From Polyangia bacterium (GTDB lineage Bacteria > Myxococcota_A > Polyangia > Nannocystales > Nannocystaceae), in NCBI GenBank assembly GCA_030424595.1, contig JAUHWG010000002.1:62001-126000 (forward strand): a DNA stretch of 64,000 nucleotides. The letters run 5' to 3'. Made by a program: the position numbers and the translations under genes. Positions 1 to 8,247 of the stretch are shown here, piece after piece (the first letter of the stretch is position 1; each line of letters opens with the position of its first letter). A model generated the notes under the pieces. That model saw only the letters and a program-made list of their open reading frames with translations, searched no databases and was not told the origin of the DNA.

Positions 1-1
1 T

Positions 2-172
2 CTCCTGACCGAGAAGATCTACAAGAAGGTCTCCGGAATCGTGAAGAAGATCGCCAAGGAGGAGGGCCTCCAGGTCGTCCTCGTCCGCTCCGAGATCACC
101 GTCCTCTACGCCAACCCCAAGCTCGACCTCACCAACCGCGTGATTGTCGCCTTCGACAAGGCCCACAAGTAG
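2..172 (+). CDS. Skp/OmpH-family periplasmic chaperone, C-terminal fragment
   Basis: This is the 3' end of a gene entering from the left edge; 56 residues are visible and the start lies outside the window. The visible part has a Lys-rich helix followed by a segment with VVLVRSEITVLYANPKLDLT. That matches the C-terminal body of Skp/OmpH chaperones, which bind unfolded outer-membrane proteins in the periplasm. The next gene ends with the same pattern (VDLVLVRDASTVLYTDESLDIT), so the two are tandem paralogues about 20 bp apart. The family call rests on this similarity and the neighbouring fabZ; the N-terminus cannot be checked. Confidence 0.8.
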   Translation, partial: LLTEKIYKKVSGIVKKIAKEEGLQVVLVRSEITVLYANPKLDLTNRVIVAFDKAHK

Positions 173-191
173 GCCGGCAAGGATCCCCGCG

Positions 192-752
192 ATGACCAAG
201 AACTACCGTACCCCCCGTCGCCTCTCCCTGGCCTTTGCGGCCGCCGCAGGAGTCCTCCTCGCCGGTGTTAGCGCTGCTCCGACAGCCACTCCAGCCTCCG
301 CTGCGATCAAGAAGGTTCGCGGCATCGCCGTCGTCGACATGCAGCGCGTGCTGATGGAGACCAAGCAGGGCAAGTCTGCGCAGAGCAAGCTCGAGAGCAG
401 CTCCAAGGCCAAACAGAAGAAGCTCGACAAGAAGCGCAAGAAGCTCGAGCAGGATCAGGCCAAGCTCAAGAACCTCAGCGGCGAGCAGCTGATGGCCGCG
501 CAGGAGAAGCTCCAGCAGGAGTTCATGGAGATGCAGAACATCTACATGACCATGCAACAGGAGCTGGCCGAGCAAGAGGGCAAGATCCTCGAGGACATGT
601 ACAAGAAGTGCCAGACCCTCGTCGACAAGATGGCCCAGGAGATCGAGGTCGACCTCGTCCTGGTCCGCGACGCGTCGACGGTCCTCTACACCGATGAGTC
701 GCTCGACATCACCGCCAAGGTGATCTCGCGCTACGACAGCAAGTACAAGTAG
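192..752 (+). CDS. Skp/OmpH-family periplasmic chaperone
   Basis: The 186-residue product has a signal peptide (residues about 1-38, hydrophobic stretch LAFAAAAGVLLAGVSAAP, then Ala-rich cleavage region). The motif GIAVVDMQRVLMET follows, typical of the first strand of OmpH proteins. Then comes a long Lys/Gln/Glu-rich coiled coil (about residues 60-150) forming the chaperone tentacles, and a C-terminal strand VLYTDESLDIT. The expected role is carrying unfolded outer-membrane proteins across the periplasm to the BAM complex. The ATG at 192 is preferred over the in-frame ATG at 144, which lies inside the upstream gene and would put a non-signal leader first. fabZ follows, as in many skp-lpx-fabZ clusters, but lpxD and lpxA are not present here. 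Confidence 0.9.
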   Translation: MTKNYRTPRRLSLAFAAAAGVLLAGVSAAPTATPASAAIKKVRGIAVVDMQRVLMETKQGKSAQSKLESSSKAKQKKLDKKRKKLEQDQAKLKNLSGEQLMAAQEKLQQEFMEMQNIYMTMQQELAEQEGKILEDMYKKCQTLVDKMAQEIEVDLVLVRDASTVLYTDESLDITAKVISRYDSKYK

Positions 753-762
753 CCAGCGCTCG

Positions 763-781
763 GCCGGGATACCCGGCTTTC
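763..781 (+). terminator. Hairpin terminator after the OmpH gene
   Basis: A perfect 6-bp stem (GCCGGG / CCCGGC) with a 3-base loop is followed by TTTC, 11 bp after the OmpH stop. The T-run is short, so termination may be partial. Confidence 0.45.
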
Positions 782-825
782 GTAGCGTTGAGCCGGGCGA
801 TGGACTATCCTCGCCCGGCTTCGCT

Positions 826-1281
826 ATGACCCTCGACGCCGTTCAGATCCAGAAGATCCTGCCTCACCGCTACCCCTTCCTCTTCATCGACAGGGTCGTG
901 GAGGTCGAGCCCAACGACCGGATCGTCGCCGAGAAGTTGGTGTCGCAAAACGAGCCGATCCTCCAGGGACACTTTCCCGGCTTCCCGGTGCTGCCTGGCG
1001 TGGTCCAGGTCGAGGCGATGGCTCAGGCCTCGGCGATCCTGGCGAGCCTCAGCGGGGCCTTCGACTCCGCGACCCAAAACTGCCTCTTCATCGGCATCCA
1101 AGAGGCGAAATTCCGAGCCCCTGTGGTCCCGGGCGAGGTCCTCACCATCGAGGTGAAGGCGCTCCGGATCGGTCGTGTCGGCAGGTTCGAGGGCGTCGTC
1201 AAGGTTGGCGACGAGGTGAAGAGCTCGGCCAAGTTCACGGCGATCATCCAGCCGAAGGACCAGGGAGGCGATGCGTCCTGA
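826..1281 (+). CDS. fabZ: 3-hydroxyacyl-[acyl-carrier-protein] dehydratase FabZ
   Basis: FabZ removes water from (3R)-hydroxyacyl-ACP to give trans-2-enoyl-ACP in fatty-acid elongation. At 151 residues it is the usual length. It opens with IQKILPHRYPFLFIDRV, the family's N-terminal signature. The catalytic His is in GHFPGFPVLPGVVQVEAMAQ (about residues 49-68) and the catalytic Glu in the EAMAQ helix of the same motif. The hotdog fold ends with VKSSAKFTAIIQP. It follows two skp-like genes, an arrangement seen in the skp/lpxD/fabZ/lpxA neighbourhood of Gram-negative bacteria, which suggests supply of acyl chains for lipid A and phospholipid. The next gene starts 11 bp before its stop. Confidence 0.97.
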   Translation: MTLDAVQIQKILPHRYPFLFIDRVVEVEPNDRIVAEKLVSQNEPILQGHFPGFPVLPGVVQVEAMAQASAILASLSGAFDSATQNCLFIGIQEAKFRAPVVPGEVLTIEVKALRIGRVGRFEGVVKVGDEVKSSAKFTAIIQPKDQGGDAS

Positions 1282-1915
1282 GGAGGTGATCCCCCTCGTC
1301 ATCCTCCTCGTGTGCGCCTGTGCGCCGCGGGAGCAGCGCGATCTCAACCGGGCTAGCGAGGGCTTCGCACGTGACGTTCGCCGCGCAGACCGTGCAGGGG
1401 TGCTCCAGAGGGTCTCACCGACCACCCGTGCCCGCGTCGATGTCGACCAGCTCGTTGGCGAGCCAGAGGTGAGGAGCAGCTGGGCGAAAGCCCTCGCAAA
1501 GCCGGTCGAGGTGCGGAGCGAGGCGATGCTCTTTGTCGGAGAGGACCGGCCGATCGAGATCGCTCGGAGCGAAGAGGGCTGGGTCTTTACGGAGGATCCC
1601 TTCGATCGTTGGGACCAGGGGTCGCCGAGGGCGGCGCTCCGGACTCTGGTTCGCGCGAGCGACGAGCAGCGCTGGGATGTCCTGCTAGGGCTCGCACCGC
1701 GCCGCTATCGAATCGGCCTGACCTCGGAGGACCTTCGGCAAGCGTGGACCCAAGGCGAGTATGCGGAGGCGCTCAAGGAGACCCGAGAACAGCTCCGAGA
1801 CCACCTCGCGGACGCGATCCGGGCAGATAGCCACGAGGCCGCCCTCGACCTCGGGGAGGGCAAGATCGTCCGTCTTGAGCGCGAGGGGACCCGCTGGGTC
1901 GTCGTCGACTTCTAG
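1271..1915 (+). CDS. Hypothetical lipoprotein
   Basis: A 214-residue product of unknown function. It starts with a short hydrophobic segment VIPLVILLVCACAP that resembles a lipoprotein signal peptide ending at Cys15 or Cys17. The rest is soluble, charged and helical, with several WxxxL-like segments and a C-terminal LEREGTRWVVVDF strand. No catalytic motif was recognised. The start at 1271 overlaps the end of fabZ by 11 bp and has GGGAGG a few bases upstream, suggesting translational coupling. Reading frame, codon use and operon position support a real gene; the function is open. Confidence 0.75.
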   Translation: MRPEEVIPLVILLVCACAPREQRDLNRASEGFARDVRRADRAGVLQRVSPTTRARVDVDQLVGEPEVRSSWAKALAKPVEVRSEAMLFVGEDRPIEIARSEEGWVFTEDPFDRWDQGSPRAALRTLVRASDEQRWDVLLGLAPRRYRIGLTSEDLRQAWTQGEYAEALKETREQLRDHLADAIRADSHEAALDLGEGKIVRLEREGTRWVVVDF

Positions 1916-2196
1916 GCCGGTCCTGACCGGGGCACAGAGTCGTCCGGCGCTCGATCCTGGGGCTTGCCAGGAGCGTCAGGAAGGCTACGCTGAAGTAGTC
2001 GTGAGAAACCAAAGAAAACCAGTCGACTTCGTGACCTTCACGACCGAGTCGACTAGTTTCAGCAGAGGCTGGGCGTTTGATACACGTCTGGCAAGTTCGC
2101 TGCAAGGCCTTTGGCGAGGCACGACATCTCAGGGGCGTGAGTTGTGCAACGAACTCCCCAACAACGGCCAACTGAAGAGAGCAGGGTAGGTGTCCC
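1916..2196. other. Intergenic region, no gene seen
   Basis: This stretch is less GC-rich than its surroundings. A short hairpin (CCGGT-CCTG-ACCGG) sits directly after the lipoprotein stop at about 1918-1931. AGTCGACT occurs near 2022 and again near 2047, and is itself palindromic. It may hold the promoter of the FHA regulator or of the small gene at 2197. No convincing reading frame was found. Confidence 0.4.
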
Positions 2197-2367
2197 GTGC
2201 GACCAGAGCAGTCCGACAAGCACACACACATTAGCCGCCAGCCGACCGCGCCGCAGCCTGTGCTGGAGCTCCCACTGATCGCGCCGCGCGCGGATGAGGA
2301 GATCGGACGGCGCAAGGAGACGCCAAAGATCGAGCGCGGTGTTGCCGTTGTCGACTTCTACATCTAA
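2197..2367 (+). CDS. Small hypothetical protein (56 aa)
   Basis: A GTG-started frame encodes 56 residues beginning VRPEQSDKHTHISRQPTAP and ending KIERGVAVVDFYI. The second half has the balanced composition and third-position G/C bias of a coding frame, and the frame opens only about 20 bp upstream of the start. A purine-rich GAGCAGGG lies some 10 bases before the GTG. No domain was recognised. It stands alone, 137 bp upstream of the FHA regulator. The alternative is a chance ORF, so confidence is moderate. Confidence 0.4.
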   Translation: MRPEQSDKHTHISRQPTAPQPVLELPLIAPRADEEIGRRKETPKIERGVAVVDFYI

Positions 2368-2504
2368 AAACGGGCTCGTTTCGCTACATCAAGGGGGAAC
2401 GCGGGGGGCGGCCGGATGGGGTCGTCCCCCGATTTTTTTGCCCGCGCGCCGATGGGCGACCGAAGGTGCTGACGACGCCCGTCCCGTCCTGGTAGCGTTA
2501 CTCC

Positions 2505-3878
2505 GTGGCACAGGACATCGAGACGACCATCGATTCGACCGTCGTTCAGGACAATGACGACCTCCTGAGGCACGCGGGCTTCCGCCTCCTGGTGCTCTCG
2601 GGCGAACTCCGCGGTCGCGAGTTCGATGTCACCCAAGATCTCATCCGATTGGGTAAGTCACGGCAATGCAACGTGATTTTGACCGATGAGTCAGTGAGTC
2701 GAGTGCACGCGGAGGTTCGCCACGAGGGCGACGCCTATCGGGTGATCGATCAGGGCTCGACCAACGGTACCTTCATCGGCGGCGCGAGGATCACAGACGG
2801 CTTTCTCCGCCCCGGTGACGTGCTCGCCCTCGGTCGGGTTCAACTCCGCTTCATGCCGCGAGACTCTCGGGTCGAGCTCCTCCCGAGCACCTCGGAGAAT
2901 TTCGGACCCGTGCGCGGCAAGAGCCTCGCCATGCGCAAGGTCTTCGGCGTGCTCGAGCGAGTCGCAGGGGCCGACGTCACGATCCTCCTGGAGGGAGAGA
3001 CGGGCACCGGCAAGGACCTGCTCGCGCGGGCGATCCACGAGGTCTCACCGCGCAAGGAGCATCCGTTCGTGGTCGTCGACTGCGGCGCGTCGACGCCGAG
3101 CCAGCTCGAGGCGGAGCTCTTCGGCGTCGAAACCGGGCCCTTCTCGGGGCAGCCGCCGCGGCTCGGCGCCTTTGAGCAGGCGAACGGAGGGACGGTGTTC
3201 CTCGATGATGTGGCCGAGATCCCGCTCGACCTTCAGCCGAAGATCCTCCGCGCGCTCGAGAACCGGCGGATCCGCCGTGTCGGCGGCAGCGATGAGATCG
3301 AGGTCGAGGTCCGGGTGGTCGCCGCGACGCAGCGAGGGCTGCAAGAGCAGGTCGACGCGAGCGAGTTTCGCGACGATCTCTTCTTCATGCTCGCGGTCGT
3401 CTCCTGCACAATCCCGCCGCTGCGTGAGCGTCGCGAGGACATCCCGATGCTCATCGAGGCCTTCTCCCGCCGCCTTCCGCCGGGAATGTGGCGTGCGCCC
3501 GATCCGGAGGCGATGGCTCGCTTGGTCGGCTACGACTGGCCCGGAAATGTCCGCGAGCTTCGCAACGTCGTCGAGCGCAGCGCGTATCTCTCTCCGAACG
3601 GTGTGATCGACCTGATCACCCCGGGATCGCGCTCTGCAAGCCACGAGGCGCCCGTCGCCTTCGATCCGACGCTGACCTTCCGTGAGCAGAAGGAGCGGGC
3701 GATCGAGCTCTTCGAGGAGGCCTACCTCGCGTGGCTCCTTCAGCGGGCCGAAGGCAACATCTCACGGGCGGCTCGCGAGGCCGATATGGACCGCAAGTAC
3801 CTCCACAAGCTGCTACGCCGCTACGGCATCGACGCGAAGCAGTATTCGCCACACGCGAACCGAGGAAACAACAGCTGA
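2505..3878 (+). CDS. FHA-domain AAA+ (sigma-54-type) transcriptional regulator
   Basis: The 457-residue protein has three parts. An N-terminal FHA domain (about 25-108, with the RLGKSRQCNVIL and STNGTF motifs) binds phospho-Thr peptides. The AAA+ domain (about 135-370) has Walker A GETGTGKD and Walker B GGTVFLDDV. A Fis-type helix-turn-helix (about 405-447, EGNISRAAREADMDRKYLHKLL) binds DNA. FHA-type enhancer-binding proteins are typical of Myxococcota and couple Ser/Thr kinase signals to transcription. The loop that normally reads GAFTGA and contacts sigma-54 reads GPFSGQ here, so activation through sigma-54 is uncertain. Translation starts at GTG 2505. There is no receiver domain. Confidence 0.9.
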   Translation: MAQDIETTIDSTVVQDNDDLLRHAGFRLLVLSGELRGREFDVTQDLIRLGKSRQCNVILTDESVSRVHAEVRHEGDAYRVIDQGSTNGTFIGGARITDGFLRPGDVLALGRVQLRFMPRDSRVELLPSTSENFGPVRGKSLAMRKVFGVLERVAGADVTILLEGETGTGKDLLARAIHEVSPRKEHPFVVVDCGASTPSQLEAELFGVETGPFSGQPPRLGAFEQANGGTVFLDDVAEIPLDLQPKILRALENRRIRRVGGSDEIEVEVRVVAATQRGLQEQVDASEFRDDLFFMLAVVSCTIPPLRERREDIPMLIEAFSRRLPPGMWRAPDPEAMARLVGYDWPGNVRELRNVVERSAYLSPNGVIDLITPGSRSASHEAPVAFDPTLTFREQKERAIELFEEAYLAWLLQRAEGNISRAAREADMDRKYLHKLLRRYGIDAKQYSPHANRGNNS

Positions 3879-3980
3879 GCGACGAGGGTCGCCAGGGCCG
3901 TGAGGGCCGCCATGGATATCGGTCGAGATCCGTGCAAGGTGAGCGTGTCCGCGCGCCGCAGTCCAGAGTACACTCACGGA

Positions 3981-4886
3981 ATGGGGGACAGGAGAGGGAG
4001 CCGGGCGTGGCGCCATGCGCATGGTGCCCTCGATCTCTGCACCCCGAGGGTCATGGCGATCGTTAACCTGACCCCGGACTCGTTCTTCGACGGCGGTCAC
4101 CTGATGCCCGAGGACGGTGTCGGGCCGAACCTCTCGGTCGCCGCTCGTCGGGCCTTCGGACTCCTCGAGGCAGGTGCAGACATCCTCGATCTCGGCGGTG
4201 AGTCGACTCGCCCAGGGGCGTCGTTTGTCAGCCCTGAAGACGAGGCTCGACGGGTGCTCCCCGTGCTCCGGCGACTCCGCGAGAGCGGAATCTCAGCGCC
4301 GATCAGCGTCGACACTCGGCGCGCCTCGGTCGCCCGCCGAGCGCTCGCCGACGGGGCGGCGATCATCAACGATGTGAGCGGCTTAGCGGACCCGGAGATG
4401 GCCGATGTCGTCGCGGAGAGCGGCGCTGGCCTCGTGATCTCGCACCTGCGCGGCGAGCCGGCGACGATGCAGAATAGCGTCGATTTCCACGATCTCTTCG
4501 CGGAGGTCGCAGACGAGCTTTGCGAGCGTATCGCGCTGGCGCAGCGTGCCGGTGTCGCTCGCGCTCAGATCGTGGTGGACCCGGGCGTTGGCTTCGGCAA
4601 GGACGCCGAGCAGAGCGCCGCGCTCGCGGTCGGGGCGGCGCACATCGAGGCGGCGACCGGCTGCCCTGTGCTGATAGGCGCGAGCCGGAAGTCCTTTCTT
4701 GGTGTCCTCACTGGGCGGCCGGTCGAGGAGCGCAAGGAGGCGAGCGTCCTCGCGGCGGTCGCGGCGATCCAGCACGGCGCGGCGCTCGTCCGGGTCCATG
4801 ATGTTCGCGAGACGGTCGAGGCGCTGCGCCTGCTCGGGGCGCTCGATCTCGCCCTCCTGCGGGCTCAGAGGGGAGCCGCGTCATGA
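3981..4886 (+). CDS. folP: Dihydropteroate synthase
   Basis: FolP condenses p-aminobenzoate with hydroxymethyl-dihydropterin diphosphate to make dihydropteroate for folate. The 301-residue TIM barrel shows the expected motifs: MAIVNLTPDSFFDGG near the start, DLGGESTRPGA, IINDVSG, VVDPGVGFGK, and IGASRKSFLG with the conserved Ser-Arg-Lys. The ATG at 3981 is chosen because an upstream in-frame ATG (3900) would add a 27-residue leader unlike other FolP proteins; even so about 30 residues precede the barrel. Its stop overlaps the start of cdaA by 4 bp (ATGA), so the two are probably translated together. Confidence 0.95.
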   Translation: MGDRRGSRAWRHAHGALDLCTPRVMAIVNLTPDSFFDGGHLMPEDGVGPNLSVAARRAFGLLEAGADILDLGGESTRPGASFVSPEDEARRVLPVLRRLRESGISAPISVDTRRASVARRALADGAAIINDVSGLADPEMADVVAESGAGLVISHLRGEPATMQNSVDFHDLFAEVADELCERIALAQRAGVARAQIVVDPGVGFGKDAEQSAALAVGAAHIEAATGCPVLIGASRKSFLGVLTGRPVEERKEASVLAAVAAIQHGAALVRVHDVRETVEALRLLGALDLALLRAQRGAAS

Positions 4887-5803
4887 CCCCAGGGGACTTT
4901 CTCGCGGCCTTCACCTGGCGCGACGCGCTGGACTTCGGCCTCCTCTACGTCGCCTTCTACGGGACCCTGCGCCTCCTTCGCGGCACCCGGGCGGTGCCTG
5001 TGCTGCTGGCGGTCGCCTTCTTCGCGGCGATCGCCGCGGCAGCTCGCGCGCTCGACCTCGTCGCGGTCGCGGGGCTGCTCAAGTATGTCCTCGAGTACAT
5101 CATCATCATCTTGATCGTCGTCTTCCATCAGGAGATCAGGCGGGTCCTCCTGCGGATCGGGCAACAGCTCCTCCCACAGGGGCGCCGCCAACAGACACGC
5201 TCCGCTGTGTCGGAGCTGGTAGTGGCGATGGAGCGGCTCCAGCGGGCGCGGATCGGCGCGCTGATCATCCTCGAGGGGGAGATCAACGTCCTCGACATCG
5301 CCAGCAACCGCGGCAGAGAGATCGACGCCTCGCTCTGCGCCGATACCATCGTCGCGCTGATGATCCCACACCCGACCAACCTCGCGCACGACGGAGCCGT
5401 CCTCATCCGCGACCTCAAGATCGAGCGCGCAGGCGTGATCTGTCCTCTCAGCCAGAGTGATGATCTCGACCCTCGCTTCGGCACGCGTCACCGCGGCGCG
5501 ATCGGGGCCAGCGAAGAGACAGACGCCCTGGTGCTCGTCGTCAGCGAAGAGCGAGGCGAGATCCGAGTGGTCTCGCGGGGCGAGATCTCGCAAGCCCTTA
5601 CCAAGGAGGGGCTCGAGTCGATCCTCGGCGAGTGGCTCGAGCAACCGCCGAGCGAAGAGGCTGAGGAGGGGGGGGAGTCGGTCGTCGCCCGCTCCCGTGT
5701 CGACCTGTCGGCGGCGCTGATCGAACGGACCGATCCAGGTCACCCGATCATGGAGAGCCGCACCGACCTGCTCCGCCCGCGCGTCGACGGAGGTAAGCGA
5801 TGA
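4883..5803 (+). CDS. cdaA: Diadenylate cyclase CdaA (c-di-AMP synthase)
   Basis: CdaA makes cyclic di-AMP from two ATP at the cytoplasmic membrane. Three hydrophobic helices fill residues about 14-85 (for example LLKYVLEYIIIILIVVFHQEI at the end). The DisA_N/DAC domain follows (about 100-225) with the two signature motifs DGAVLI and GTRHRGAIG needed for catalysis. About 75 residues follow the cyclase core, acidic and probably flexible. It lies between folP and a YbbR/CdaR-like gene, with glmM next; cdaA-cdaR-glmM is a conserved order in Firmicutes and elsewhere, in which CdaR and GlmM modulate the cyclase. Both ends overlap neighbours by 4 bp. Confidence 0.96.
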   Translation: MTPGDFLAAFTWRDALDFGLLYVAFYGTLRLLRGTRAVPVLLAVAFFAAIAAAARALDLVAVAGLLKYVLEYIIIILIVVFHQEIRRVLLRIGQQLLPQGRRQQTRSAVSELVVAMERLQRARIGALIILEGEINVLDIASNRGREIDASLCADTIVALMIPHPTNLAHDGAVLIRDLKIERAGVICPLSQSDDLDPRFGTRHRGAIGASEETDALVLVVSEERGEIRVVSRGEISQALTKEGLESILGEWLEQPPSEEAEEGGESVVARSRVDLSAALIERTDPGHPIMESRTDLLRPRVDGGKR

Positions 5804-6768
5804 GCCGCTTCGCGCCCGTACGCTGGGTCAGCGGGCTCGCCCTCGATCACTGGGGGACGAAGGCGACGGCGTTGATCCTGGCGCTGGTCTTCTTCATCGG
5901 CACCCGCGACGACGTCACCCGCGAGTTCATCATCCCGCTGCGGGTGATCGCGGACCCCGATCGCCTATTACTCTCGGATCTTCCAGAGACCGTGACCGTG
6001 GAGCTCCACGGGTCATGGGCGCGGATCAACCGCTTGAGCTCCAAAGACCTCGGCGAGGCGACGCTCGACCTCGAGAACGCAGAGCCAGGGCCGCTAGAGA
6101 TCGATCCGGCGACGATCGTCATGCCCCAAGGCGTCCTCTTTCGGAGCGTCGCCTACGACCGAGTCGACCTTCGCTTCGACGATGTCGACGAGCGGCCCTT
6201 GCCGGTCAAACCGGTCGTCCACGTCGAGGTCCACGCCGACTACGAGCAGGTCAGCACGGTCGTCGAGCCGTCGACGGTGGTCCTACGGGGCGGCAAGCGA
6301 GATCTGCTGGGCATCGCCTCCGTCGTCACGGAGCCCGTCGAGCGTACCGGTGTGACGTCGACGCTCGAGGTGCGCAAGCGGCTGATCCTTCCTCGCGACG
6401 TCACCTTCGCCGACGGCGGCGAGGAGGCGCCAGAGGTGACCGTTCGCGTCGTCGTCCGGCCGAAGATCGGTGAGCGCCGGATCGAGACCCTCCTCCCGAT
6501 CAACAGCAAGACGCTCGCGGGGATCCCCGCGAACTACCCGGTGACCATTCGCGGCCCCCTGCCTGCGCTTCGGGAGATCGACCGTTTGGCCGCGAAGGAC
6601 GTGCTCGTCGCGGAGGCGAGGATGGGCGACGATGACGAGGTCGAGGCGCCCGCCTCGGTGATCTACGTCGACTTCTCCTTGACGGACGCGCTACCGGCGG
6701 AGAGCCGAGCGGAGCTCTCGCTCGAGCCAAAGACCAAGCGCTTCGTCGTCCGACCGATCCCACAGTAG
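5800..6768 (+). CDS. YbbR/CdaR-like membrane-anchored protein
   Basis: A 322-residue protein with one N-terminal membrane anchor (WGTKATALILALVFFIGTR, about residues 15-35). An all-beta extracytoplasmic region of repeated YbbR-type segments follows: a first around REFIIPLRVIADPDRLLLSDLPETVTVELHGSW, and two more around 125-210 and 215-300. In characterised systems YbbR/CdaR proteins bind CdaA and tune c-di-AMP synthesis. Position supports that role here, since its ATG overlaps the cdaA stop by 4 bp and glmM lies 51 bp downstream. Sequence alone identifies the fold family less securely than the neighbours do. Confidence 0.87.
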   Translation: MSRFAPVRWVSGLALDHWGTKATALILALVFFIGTRDDVTREFIIPLRVIADPDRLLLSDLPETVTVELHGSWARINRLSSKDLGEATLDLENAEPGPLEIDPATIVMPQGVLFRSVAYDRVDLRFDDVDERPLPVKPVVHVEVHADYEQVSTVVEPSTVVLRGGKRDLLGIASVVTEPVERTGVTSTLEVRKRLILPRDVTFADGGEEAPEVTVRVVVRPKIGERRIETLLPINSKTLAGIPANYPVTIRGPLPALREIDRLAAKDVLVAEARMGDDDEVEAPASVIYVDFSLTDALPAESRAELSLEPKTKRFVVRPIPQ

Positions 6769-6819
6769 GGTCTTCGTCGGGCTAGTCGCAGCCCCACATG
6801 GCGCGGTAGAAGGTGCCCC

Positions 6820-8184
6820 ATGGCCAAGGCTCGCCACCTCTTCGGCACCGACGGGATCCGCGGTCCCGCGAACATCCACCCGATGACGCCAGAGGTCGCG
6901 CTGCGGCTCGGGATGGCGGTCGCGGCCCACTTCGGAAGGCACGGGCGGGTCGTCATCGGCAAGGACACGCGGCTGAGCGGCTACATGTTCGAGACGGCGT
7001 TGGCCGCCGGCGTCTGCTCGATGGGCGCGCAGGTGATGTTGGTCGGCCCTCTGCCGACGCCAGGCATCGCCTACATCACCCGGTCGATGCGAGCAGACGC
7101 GGGCGTCGTGATCTCAGCGAGCCACAACCCCTTCCAGGACAATGGGATCAAGCTCTTCGCCGCTGACGGCTTCAAGCTCCCTGACGAGGTCGAGGTCGAG
7201 CTCGAGGGGCAGATGGCGCCCGGAGTGCTCGATCCGCGGGTAGCCCACGGCGCTGAGATCGGCAAGGCCATCCGCATCGACGACGCGACGGGGCGCTACA
7301 TCACCCACCTGAAGGAGACCTTCCCTCCGGAGCTCCGCCTCGACGGCCTGCGGATCGTCGTCGATTGTGCGCACGGGGCGGCCTACCGGGTCGCGCCGGC
7401 GGTTCTCGGAGAGCTCGGCGCCGACGTGATCGCTATCGGGGTCGGTCCCAACGGTACGAACATCAACGACCGCGTCGGGGCGATGCACCCGGAGGCGATG
7501 CGCAGGGCTGTCCTCGAGAACAGCGCGGACATCGGCGTCGCCCTGGACGGCGATGCCGATCGGGTCGTCTTCTGTGATCACCGCGGGGCGCTGGTCGACG
7601 GCGACGCGATCCTCGCGATCTGTGCTCGCGATCTCGCGAGCCGTGGCGCCCTCAGGAGCAAGGCTGTCGTCGCGACGATCATGTCGAACATGGGGCTCGA
7701 TCGTTGCCTCTCGGCCGAGGGGATCAAGGTTGTCCGGACTCCGGTCGGCGATCGCTATGTTGTCGAGGAGATGGTCCGCGGCGGTCACAGCCTTGGCGGC
7801 GAGCAGTCTGGGCACGTGCTCTTCCTCGACCATGGGACCACCGGGGACGGTGTGCTGGCGACGCTGCAGGTCCTGCTGGTGATGCTCCGCAGCGGCAAGA
7901 GTCTGGAGGACCTCGCGTCGGTGATGGTGCGCTTTCCCCAGGTGGCGCGGGCTATCCCGGTGGCCAAGAAGGTGCCCTTGCAGCAGCTTCCTCAGCTCGG
8001 CGCGCTCATCCGAACGATCGAGGCGGAGCTCGGCGATGAGGGGCGCGTCGTCGTCCGCTACTCCGGCACCGAGTCGAAGCTCCGGGTGATGCTCGAGGGT
8101 CCCGAGAGGGACCGCCTCGAGGGCTATGCGGGGCGCATCGGCGAGGTCGTCAGCGCCGAGCTCGGGTCGCCAACCGCCGCGTGA
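6820..8184 (+). CDS. glmM: Phosphoglucosamine mutase GlmM
   Basis: GlmM interconverts glucosamine-6-phosphate and glucosamine-1-phosphate on the way to UDP-GlcNAc, the precursor of peptidoglycan and lipid A. The 454-residue length is standard. Visible motifs are LFGTDGIRG at the N-terminus, the phosphoserine loop [18 protein letters not shown] (active Ser near residue 103), the metal-binding DGDADRVVF, the sugar-binding EQSGH, and the phosphate-binding [13 protein letters not shown] near the C-terminus. It follows cdaA and the CdaR-like gene, and in other bacteria GlmM binds and inhibits CdaA. The start fits the family N-terminus. Confidence 0.97.
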   Translation: MAKARHLFGTDGIRGPANIHPMTPEVALRLGMAVAAHFGRHGRVVIGKDTRLSGYMFETALAAGVCSMGAQVMLVGPLPTPGIAYITRSMRADAGVVISASHNPFQDNGIKLFAADGFKLPDEVEVELEGQMAPGVLDPRVAHGAEIGKAIRIDDATGRYITHLKETFPPELRLDGLRIVVDCAHGAAYRVAPAVLGELGADVIAIGVGPNGTNINDRVGAMHPEAMRRAVLENSADIGVALDGDADRVVFCDHRGALVDGDAILAICARDLASRGALRSKAVVATIMSNMGLDRCLSAEGIKVVRTPVGDRYVVEEMVRGGHSLGGEQSGHVLFLDHGTTGDGVLATLQVLLVMLRSGKSLEDLASVMVRFPQVARAIPVAKKVPLQQLPQLGALIRTIEAELGDEGRVVVRYSGTESKLRVMLEGPERDRLEGYAGRIGEVVSAELGSPTAA

Positions 8185-8247
8185 TGAGCTCCTCGTCGGC
8201 GCTTCGATGGTCCAGCTCTAGCGGCCTGCGCTGATAGAGTGGTGCCC

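Noticed and set aside
1280-1290. A perfect AGGAGGTGATC ribosome-binding-like sequence
   Set aside because: It lies 9 bases inside the lipoprotein gene. Any start shortly after it would remove most of the signal peptide. It is probably coincidental coding sequence.
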